A stretch of DNA of 6,630 nucleotides from Anaerolineales bacterium UBA6663 (lineage in GTDB: Bacteria; Chloroflexota; Anaerolineae; Anaerolineales; UBA6663), in contig DKKP01000290.1 of the NCBI GenBank assembly GCA_002455335.1, forward strand, positions 1 to 6,630, read 5' to 3'. A model generated the notes under the pieces. That model had not been told where the DNA came from. It did no database searches and was given only the letters and a program-made list of their open reading frames with translations. A program made the translations under genes and the position numbers. The first letter of the stretch is position 1. Each line of letters begins with the position of its first letter. Of the stretch, positions 1 through 6,630 are shown piece after piece.

Positions 1-22
1 CGACCCGCCCTTTCCGTTTCTG

Positions 23-2356
23 CTAATCAATCAAGCCCAGCGCCTTGCGGCACTCCGCTTCGCCGATGCGATCCGGGTCGTCGCTGCCGGTCAGGATGAC
101 CTTGGGCGTCAGCGGGAACTTGCGCCAGCGCTTGCCCGTGGCCTGGAAGAGGGCGTTGGCGATCGCCGGCGCGGTCGAGATCATCGTCGGCTCTGCCATG
201 TTCAGCGCGCCATACGGGCCGTCGACGTGATCGTACTCGATGAAGTGTCCGTCGATCGGCGGCACCTCGAGGGCGGTGGGCACGTGGTATCGATTCAGGT
301 CGATGGCCTGCGGATACCCGTCATGAAAACTGACGTTCTCGGTCAGGGCATACCCGATCCCCTGAGCGATACCGCCATAGAGTTGGCCATAAGCGCCCTG
401 AGGAAAGAGGACACGGCCGCCGGCATGCGTCGCCCAGACGCCGAGCACCCGCGTCCACCCGCTGTCAAGGTCGACCTCGACCTCAGCCACCTGCGCGCCA
501 AAGGTGTAGCAGTGGTAAGGCACCCCGGTGCCGGTGTCGAAATCCCAGTGGAATTTCGGCATCTCCCACTTGCCCTGCGCATACAGCGACAGCCCCATCT
601 CGCGGGCATGACGCACGACCTCATCAAACGACAGGTGCTCCTCGGTGGGGCTGATGAACAGTTCGCCGTCACGCTGGATGTGATCGGGTCGACAGTGGAG
701 CGCGTCGGCCGCCGCCCAGTTGAGGATCTGCTTGATCTTCTCAGCCGTAACCCGGGTGGCGTTCCCGCCCAACATCGAAGCCCGCGAGGCCACAGTCGGG
801 CCCGACTCGACGGCCGTCTGCGTGTCCGGCCGCGGGATGCGGATCCGCCGTTTGTCGATGCCAAGCGCTTCCGCCAGGACCAGCATATACACCGTGCGAC
901 TGCCCTGGCCATAGTCGGTCAGACCCGTCGTCAGAGTCACCAACCCCTGTTCGTCGATGCTCACGGTCATGGTCGCATAGTCTGCGCCTTCGCCGCCCAG
1001 GCTGCTGCCATGGAAGTAGCAGGCGACGCCGATGCCGCGCCGAACCCGTCCGCTCTGACCATCCGCATAGCGCTGGCGCTTCCGATCCCAATCCGATCGC
1101 TCCCGGACCCAGGTGAGGCACTCCGCCAGCGGCACGGCCTGATTGAGGCGGTTGCCGGTCATGGTCACGTCTTGATCGCGCAAACAGTTCTGCAGCCGAA
1201 GATCGATCGGATCGCGCTTCAGACGATCGGCCAGTTCATCGACGGCCTGCTCGATCGCGCCGATCGCCTGCGGATTGCCGAATCCCCGATAAGCCCCTGA
1301 GTAACCGTTGTTGGTGTAGACCAGATCGGCATCGACCTGCACCGCCTGGTAACGATACGGGCCGGCAGCGTGCATCGACGCCCGCCAGGCCGACAACGGC
1401 GTCATCGAGGAATAGGCGCCGCTGTCGGCGCGGAGGACGACCCGCGCCGCCTGGAGCGTGCCGTCGGACGATGCGCCCAACCTGACGCGAACATCCATCG
1501 CCTCCCGCTTGTACGACGCGATCAGCGACTCGCTGCGGTTCAGGATCAGGCGGACCGGCCGCCCGGTCTTGAGCGCCAGCGCCCCTACCTGCGCGCAGGT
1601 TTGATAGCCGATGTCGTCCTTGCCGCCGAAGGAGCCCCCGACATGGGCCTGGATCACGCGCACCTTGGTGTCAGGGAGCCCAAGCAACATGGCGAGGTTA
1701 TTGCGATTGATAAAGGGCGACTGATCGTTGGCATACACCGTCAGGCCGCCGCCCGGCTCGGGGATCGCCAGCGCGCCCTCGGTCTCGGTATAGGCATGCT
1801 CCTGGTGCTTGAAAAAGTACGACTCTTCGAGCACGACATCGCTGGCGGCCAGGATCGGGTCCGGGTCGCCGTTGCGGACAAGATGCCGGCCGGCCAGATT
1901 GCCCTGGCCGGGCGCCTCGGTGTCCGGCACGACTGCGCTCTCCGGGTCGAGCGCCCGGTGGATGTCGCTGACCACGGGCAAGGGCTCGTACGCGACACGG
2001 ATGGCGCGGATGCCCGCCAGCGCGGCGGCTTCGCTCTCGGCCGCAACCACTGCCACGCCATCGCCGACATAGCGGACCTTTCGCCAGGCCAGGGCATATG
2101 CGTCTTTGATCGGCCAGCCCCAAAGACCGTGATCGACGAAATCGTCGGCGGTCGCCACGGCGAGGACACCGGGAACCTGCAGGGCCGGCGTCACATCCAG
2201 CTCCCGGATCCAGGCATGCGGCACAGGGCTGCGTAGCACCTTGGCCACCAACATGCCCGGAACGGCATAGTCGGCGATGTAGCGGGCCTTGCCTGTGACC
2301 TTTTCGAGCCCGTCTTCCGAGCGCGAGCGCTTACCGATGACCTTGAGTTCGCTCAT
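23..2356 (-). CDS. Xanthine dehydrogenase-family molybdopterin-binding (large) subunit
   Basis: This 777-aa protein is the molybdenum-cofactor subunit of a heterodimeric or heterotrimeric Mo hydroxylase, an enzyme type that hydroxylates a heterocycle or aldehyde with water. Length is normal for the CoxL/XdhA-like family. The N-terminal a/b-hammerhead domain is about residues 15-130, followed by the Mo-binding domains. Visible motifs are HQEHAYTETEG (184-194, Gln185 matching bovine XDH Gln767), GGSFGGKDD (240-248), AYRGFG (355-360, Arg357 matching Arg880), DYGQG (481-485) and AEP (721-723, Glu722 matching catalytic Glu1261). Asp247 occupies the position of bovine Glu802. The start at 2356 is preferred because GGAGG lies 7 nt upstream and the family's N-terminal sequence begins there; a longer frame to 2446 only overlaps the small-subunit gene. 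The start overlaps the small-subunit stop as ATGA, implying coupled translation. The family is clear; the substrate is unknown, with purine or another N-heterocycle most likely. No signal peptide is seen, so it is probably cytoplasmic. Confidence 0.93.
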   Translation of the reverse strand: MSELKVIGKRSRSEDGLEKVTGKARYIADYAVPGMLVAKVLRSPVPHAWIRELDVTPALQVPGVLAVATADDFVDHGLWGWPIKDAYALAWRKVRYVGDGVAVVAAESEAAALAGIRAIRVAYEPLPVVSDIHRALDPESAVVPDTEAPGQGNLAGRHLVRNGDPDPILAASDVVLEESYFFKHQEHAYTETEGALAIPEPGGGLTVYANDQSPFINRNNLAMLLGLPDTKVRVIQAHVGGSFGGKDDIGYQTCAQVGALALKTGRPVRLILNRSESLIASYKREAMDVRVRLGASSDGTLQAARVVLRADSGAYSSMTPLSAWRASMHAAGPYRYQAVQVDADLVYTNNGYSGAYRGFGNPQAIGAIEQAVDELADRLKRDPIDLRLQNCLRDQDVTMTGNRLNQAVPLAECLTWVRERSDWDRKRQRYADGQSGRVRRGIGVACYFHGSSLGGEGADYATMTVSIDEQGLVTLTTGLTDYGQGSRTVYMLVLAEALGIDKRRIRIPRPDTQTAVESGPTVASRASMLGGNATRVTAEKIKQILNWAAADALHCRPDHIQRDGELFISPTEEHLSFDEVVRHAREMGLSLYAQGKWEMPKFHWDFDTGTGVPYHCYTFGAQVAEVEVDLDSGWTRVLGVWATHAGGRVLFPQGAYGQLYGGIAQGIGYALTENVSFHDGYPQAIDLNRYHVPTALEVPPIDGHFIEYDHVDGPYGALNMAEPTMISTAPAIANALFQATGKRWRKFPLTPKVILTGSDDPDRIGEAECRKALGLID

Positions 2357-2844
2357 CGAACATCCTCCGGGGTTCGGGCAGCCTGACGGGCCCGCGCGGT
2401 TATGGCGACGGCATCGACGATCTGCTGGTAGCCCGTACAACGACAAAGCACGGTGGCCAGGCCCCTACGAATGTCGTCACGACTCGGCACCGGGTTGATC
2501 AAGGTTTGCGCCTCGCCGGCGAGCACCATCGCCGGAATGCAAAAACCGCATTGAACGGCGCCCTCGTCGAGAAATGCCACCTGCAGGTCGCTCACTCCGC
2601 CATCCGGCCCGCCGACGCCTTCGATCGTGAGCACGCCGTGACCGTCCAGATGCCTGGCGGTCAGCCCGCACGCCTTCACCAGGCGATCATCCAGCAAAAT
2701 CGAACACACGCCGCAATCCTGTGTGTCGCAGCCGATCTTGGTGCCTGTCAGATGGAGATCCTGGCGCAGGATGTCGGCAACCGATCGGTCGGGATCGACC
2801 TCCAAATCCTTCCGCACTCCGTTCAACGTGAATTGAATGTTCAT
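2353..2844 (-). CDS. 2Fe-2S iron-sulfur (small) subunit of Mo hydroxylase
   Basis: This 163-aa CoxS/XdhC-like subunit carries electrons from the Mo centre toward FAD or another acceptor. The N-terminal plant-type ferredoxin fold binds one 2Fe-2S cluster through Cys39, Cys44, Cys47 and Cys59 (GCDTQDCGVC, then KACG). The C-terminal helical domain binds the second through Cys99, Cys102, Cys134 and Cys136 (QCGFC and CRCTGY). All eight ligands are present and length is typical. I chose the ATG at 2842-2844 because the family sequence starts there (MNIQFTLNG) and AGGAG lies 4 nt upstream; a longer frame to 2913 would begin in the promoter region. It is the first gene of the minus-strand operon, and its TGA overlaps the large-subunit ATG. 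No FAD-binding subunit accompanies it in the window, so the flavin partner must lie past position 1, lie elsewhere, or be absent. Confidence 0.95.
   Translation of the reverse strand: MNIQFTLNGVRKDLEVDPDRSVADILRQDLHLTGTKIGCDTQDCGVCSILLDDRLVKACGLTARHLDGHGVLTIEGVGGPDGGVSDLQVAFLDEGAVQCGFCIPAMVLAGEAQTLINPVPSRDDIRRGLATVLCRCTGYQQIVDAVAITARARQAARTPEDVR
2364..2368 (-). promoter_or_regulatory. Ribosome binding site of the large subunit
   Basis: GGAGG on the minus strand lies 7 nt before the ATG at 2354-2356. It lies inside the last codons of the small-subunit gene. It fixes the large-subunit start at 2356 rather than at the in-frame upstream codon at 2446. Confidence 0.8.
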
Positions 2845-2848
2845 TGCA

Positions 2849-2853
2849 CTCCT
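2849..2853 (-). promoter_or_regulatory. Ribosome binding site of the 2Fe-2S subunit
   Basis: AGGAG on the minus strand lies 4 nt before the ATG at 2842-2844. The spacing is short but usable. It supports this start over the longer in-frame extension to 2913. Confidence 0.7.
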
Positions 2854-2884
2854 ACGATTTCCGCTTGACAAACACCTCGGTTGC

Positions 2885-2913
2885 GCCATAGCATGTGGCT
2901 GTCGACCCATCAA
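2885..2913 (-). promoter_or_regulatory. Candidate sigma70-type promoter for the Mo-hydroxylase operon
   Basis: On the minus strand TTGATG (2908-2913) is followed by exactly 17 nt and then TATGGC (2885-2890), which is preceded by TG one base away (an extended -10, TGCTATGGC). Match to consensus is 4/6 and 3/6. Predicted transcription would start near 2878, about 35 nt before the 2Fe-2S subunit ATG. The -35 box overlaps the dyad at 2909-2925. This is pattern evidence only. Confidence 0.4.
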
Positions 2914-2930
2914 GCTTTGCTTGATTTAAT
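2902..2930 (+). promoter_or_regulatory. Candidate sigma70-type promoter for the oxidoreductase gene
   Basis: On the plus strand TCGACC (2902-2907, 4/6 match) is followed by 17 nt and then TTTAAT (2925-2930, 5/6 match). Predicted transcription would start near 2937, giving a leader of about 38 nt before the ATG at 2975. The spacer is almost exactly filled by the dyad at 2909-2925. This is pattern evidence only. Confidence 0.4.
2909..2925. promoter_or_regulatory. Perfect 7-3-7 dyad, candidate operator
   Basis: ATCAAGC (2909-2915) and GCTTGAT (2919-2925) are exact inverted repeats around TTT. The dyad overlaps the candidate minus-strand -35 box and fills the spacer of the candidate plus-strand promoter. 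That is where a repressor or a MerR-like spacer-binding activator could control both directions. The regulator family cannot be assigned from this site. A short RNA hairpin is an alternative but less likely, since the dyad lies upstream of both predicted transcription starts. Confidence 0.55.
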
Positions 2931-2974
2931 CGAGCATTACTCAAATTTGCCCCTCGGCCAATCTCAGGAGCACC

Positions 2975-4000
2975 ATGAGCAAGCGACCGACCCTCTTCAT
3001 CACCCATCGTGGCCTCTTCCATCAGCAGGCCGCGCTCGATGCCGCGCCCGCCGACCTTGAGGTGACGATGCTGCGCACGCCGTCCAAGGACCAGGTCCTG
3101 GCTGCGCTGCCCGGGGTCGAGTTCCTGATCACCGAGCGCTCGGGCAGCATCGATGCCGACGTGATCCACGCCGGCGGCTCGCTGCGCCTGATCCAGCGTC
3201 TGGGCTCGCAGACCCACGACATCGACCTCGACGCGGCGCGCGCCGCCGGTGTCCCGGTCTGTTACCTGCCGATCCGCACCTGCATCATGGTCGCCGAACA
3301 CCTGATGATGCAGATGCTTGCGCTCTCCAAACGCGCTCGCGAGATGACCTCGATCGTCTTGAGTGGCGAGGCCTTCGGCCATGAACCAACCCGCTGCACC
3401 GAGGACACGTTCGCCTACAACTGGTCGGGCCAAACCGACCTCCGCGGCCTGTGGGGCTCGACAGTCGGCATCGTCGGGATGGGCGAGATCGGCTTCGAAC
3501 TGGCGCGGCGCCTCAAGCCGTTCGGCTGCCGGGTGCTTTACAACAAGCGCAACCGCCTGCCGACCCACGCCGAAACCGAACTCGACGCCCACTACGCCCC
3601 GCTTGACGAACTCCTGGCGGCGAGCGATTTCGTTTGCATCTTGCTGCCCTTCCTGCCCGAGACCGAACAAAGCCTCGATGCCGCCTTCTTCGCCAGGATG
3701 AAGACCGGCGCCTGCTTCGTCAGCGCGGGCGGCAGCGGCGTCATCGACGAAGCCGCCCTGGCCGAGGCCATCGCCTCCGGTCGCCTGTACGGCGTCGCCG
3801 TCGACAACTTCACCTTTGAACCGATCCGACCCGACTGCCCCCTGCTCGAGCCGTCACGGCCGCCGACCAGCAACGTCGTGCTGACGCCGCATACGGCTGC
3901 GGGCACGGTGCCGGCTGCCCAGCGCGATCTGCGCCTCGACGACTACCAGAACCTCGTCCGCGTGCTGGCCGGTCAGGATCTCGTCTACCGGCTTGTGTAG
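2975..4000 (+). CDS. D-2-hydroxyacid dehydrogenase-like NAD(P)-dependent oxidoreductase lacking the catalytic Arg
   Basis: This 341-aa protein has the normal length and two-domain layout of the D-2-hydroxyacid dehydrogenase family, which interconverts 2-oxo and 2-hydroxy acids with NAD(P)H. The split substrate domain is about residues 1-115 plus the C-terminus. The Rossmann domain is about 118-308, with GxGxxG at Gly168-Gly170-Gly173. After the second strand the usual NAD-selective Asp is absent and YNKRNR (189-194) is basic, which suggests NADP. The catalytic Glu282 (DNFTFEP) and His306 (TPHTAAG) are present. The family's NxARGxxVD motif instead reads SAGGSGVID (250-258), with Gly253 replacing the catalytic Arg. 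AGGAG lies 4 nt before the ATG. The gene is divergent from the Mo-hydroxylase operon and convergent with the ABC genes. The fold is clear; the reaction is uncertain because of the missing Arg, and it may be a changed-specificity enzyme. Confidence 0.88.
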   Translation: MSKRPTLFITHRGLFHQQAALDAAPADLEVTMLRTPSKDQVLAALPGVEFLITERSGSIDADVIHAGGSLRLIQRLGSQTHDIDLDAARAAGVPVCYLPIRTCIMVAEHLMMQMLALSKRAREMTSIVLSGEAFGHEPTRCTEDTFAYNWSGQTDLRGLWGSTVGIVGMGEIGFELARRLKPFGCRVLYNKRNRLPTHAETELDAHYAPLDELLAASDFVCILLPFLPETEQSLDAAFFARMKTGACFVSAGGSGVIDEAALAEAIASGRLYGVAVDNFTFEPIRPDCPLLEPSRPPTSNVVLTPHTAAGTVPAAQRDLRLDDYQNLVRVLAGQDLVYRLV

Positions 4001-4064
4001 GTCCATCGACAAGCGGGGTGCGCTGCGAGCTGGATCTCCGCCTCGCAGCGCACCCGCTTGTCGC

Positions 4065-4068
<4 letters not shown>
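3997..4068. terminator. Long inverted repeat between convergent genes, probable bidirectional terminator
   Basis: The arms at 4007-4029 and 4042-4063 pair over 22 bp with a single bulged G in the left arm, around a 12-nt loop (4030-4041). A further 5 bp (GTAGG at 3997-4001 with CCTAC at 4064-4068) pairs outside after a 5-nt one-sided bulge, so the two facing stop codons lie in the stem. Neither strand shows a T-tract after the stem, so it is not a classical intrinsic terminator. It could still end or stabilise both convergent transcripts. Confidence 0.6.
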
Positions 4069-5662
<1,594 letters not shown>

Positions 5663-5666
<4 letters not shown>

Positions 5667-6630
5667 CCTGCGCCCTCCTCGACGAACGGCGTGCCGCTCG
5701 CGGCCGGGCCGCGGGCGTTGCGCATGAACACGACCAAGGCCAGGATCGTGATGACGTATGGCAGCATCAGAAGGAGCTGATACGGGACCTCAACGCCATA
5801 GGCCTGCAATCGGATCTGCAACGCGTCGCCCAGGCCGAAGAGCATGGTGCCGAGGAAGGCGCCGATCGGATCGTAGCGACCAAAGATCACGGCCGCGAAG
5901 GCAATGAAGCCGCGCCCGGCCGACAGGTTCTCCTGAAAGGCGTTGATCCCTGAAGCCGAGACCAGGGCTGAGCCGCTGATCCCGACCAGCGTACCGCTCA
6001 GCAAGATCGCGAGGTAGCGCACCCGATTGACCTTGATGCCTACGGTGTTGGCCGCCATCGGGTGCTCGCCGACCGAACGGAGCGTCAGACCCCAGGAGGT
6101 CTTGTAGAGGATGAACCACATCACCGGGATCAAGAGCAGCGCCAGGTAGATGATGATGTTGTGCTGGAAGAGCGCGACCCCGAGATACGGCAGGTCACTC
6201 AGCACCGGAAACCAAAGCGCATCAAACCCCGGCGCCGCCTGGAAGGCCTTGTTGATGTAAAGGAGGCGGAAAGCCAGCGCCGTCGCGGCCAGCGCAAACA
6301 GGTTGAGCGCCACGGCGCTGACGACCTGATTGGCGCGCAGCGAGACCGTGAACACCGCATGGACCAGTCCCAGGACAAGGCCGGATACGCCGGCGGCCGC
6401 CAGGCCGATCCACGGGCTACCGCTCTGGTCGGCCACCGCGTAGGCCACGAAGGCGCCGACCAGCATCATGGCCTCGAGCGCCATGTTCAACACGCCCGAG
6501 AGCTCGCTGATCAGCCCACCCAGGGCCGCCAATAGCAATGGGACGGCCGCGATCAGGGCGGCCTTGACGAACTCCGGGGCGCCCAGGATCGCGAAGATGC
6601 CGTTCGCGATGTTGCGTGTCTCTTCACGAG
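5663..6630 (-). CDS. Nucleoside/BMP-type ABC importer permease (YufQ/NupQ-like), 5' end cut by window
   Basis: The frame is open from its TGA (5663-5665) to the right edge, giving 321 visible residues. A TTG at 6536-6538 is not the true start, because upstream codons still read as family-like sequence (…FVKAALIAAVP before LLAALGGLISE). Little of the N-terminus should be missing. It belongs to the BPD_transp_2 inner-membrane permeases. About eight hydrophobic stretches are visible, with SELSGVLNMALEAMML near the start marking the Q-type rather than P-type subunit. GEHPMAANTVGI (6035-6073) is the cytoplasmic EAA-like loop that contacts the ATPase. The stop overlaps the ATPase ATG (ATGA), so both are co-translated. 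A P-type partner permease and a BMP lipoprotein are expected upstream, beyond position 6630. Substrate inferred as nucleoside or nucleobase-like; not proven. Confidence 0.92.

Larger units (their letters stand above)
2845..2974. promoter_or_regulatory. Divergent control region between Mo-hydroxylase operon and oxidoreductase gene
   Basis: This 130-bp non-coding gap separates two divergently transcribed units. Its middle (about 2909-2948) is visibly more AT-rich than the genes. It holds a candidate promoter for each direction, a perfect dyad at 2909-2925 and an overlapping imperfect dyad at 2920-2934 (CTTGATT-T-AATCGAG, six of seven pairs). The arrangement suggests shared regulation of both units by one DNA-binding regulator, which is not encoded in the window. 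Confidence 0.7.

Noticed and set aside
227..1300. A 357-aa plus-strand open frame opposite the Mo-hydroxylase large subunit, with another at 1370-2236
   Set aside because: Both are antisense to conserved motifs of the large subunit. They have biased composition and no plausible start context or domain.
2357..2446. A 30-residue N-terminal extension of the large subunit
   Set aside because: It lies inside the small-subunit gene, is unlike the family N-terminus, and the ATG at 2354-2356 has a well-placed GGAGG.
2852..3670. A 272-aa minus-strand frame across the divergent promoter region and the oxidoreductase gene
   Set aside because: It is antisense to the dehydrogenase fold and runs through the control region. 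It has no recognisable domain, so it is a shadow frame.
6536..6538. TTG as the start codon of the permease
   Set aside because: The frame stays open to the window edge, and the upstream codons continue a hydrophobic, family-like N-terminal segment. The gene is cut by the window rather than starting here.

Overview
The window is GC-rich bacterial DNA with five protein-coding genes packed almost end to end. The organism cannot be named from this sequence. The GC-rich codon use, Shine-Dalgarno-led starts and ATGA gene overlaps fit many bacteria; a Chloroflexota or proteobacterial source is only a guess.

Layout: (1) Positions 23-2844, minus strand, hold a two-gene operon for a molybdenum hydroxylase of the xanthine dehydrogenase / CO-dehydrogenase-like family. 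The small 2Fe-2S subunit (163 aa) is transcribed first and overlaps the large molybdopterin subunit (777 aa) by an ATGA. No FAD (medium) subunit lies in the window. (2) Positions 2845-2974 form a compact divergent control region with a perfect 7-3-7 dyad that lies within or overlaps candidate promoters for both directions. (3) Positions 2975-4000, plus strand, encode a D-2-hydroxyacid dehydrogenase-like oxidoreductase (341 aa). It has an intact Rossmann GxGxxG motif and the catalytic Glu and His, but Gly where the catalytic Arg normally sits. (4) Positions 3997-4068 contain a very strong inverted repeat between the convergent gene ends, probably a bidirectional transcription or mRNA 3'-end barrier. 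(5) Positions 4065 to the right edge, minus strand, encode part of an ABC importer of the nucleoside / BMP-associated (YufOPQ/NupOPQ-like) type. A Q-type permease, cut by the window edge, is followed with an ATGA overlap by a double-domain ATPase (533 aa).

Working model (inference): the ABC system imports a nucleoside or nucleobase-like heterocycle, and the molybdenum hydroxylase oxidises that heterocycle or a product of it. The divergent, jointly controlled oxidoreductase acts on a later or related carbonyl or hydroxy intermediate. The most unusual item is the oxidoreductase without its catalytic arginine. The second is the molybdenum enzyme's active-site set, which resembles xanthine dehydrogenase but has Asp where bovine xanthine dehydrogenase has Glu802.
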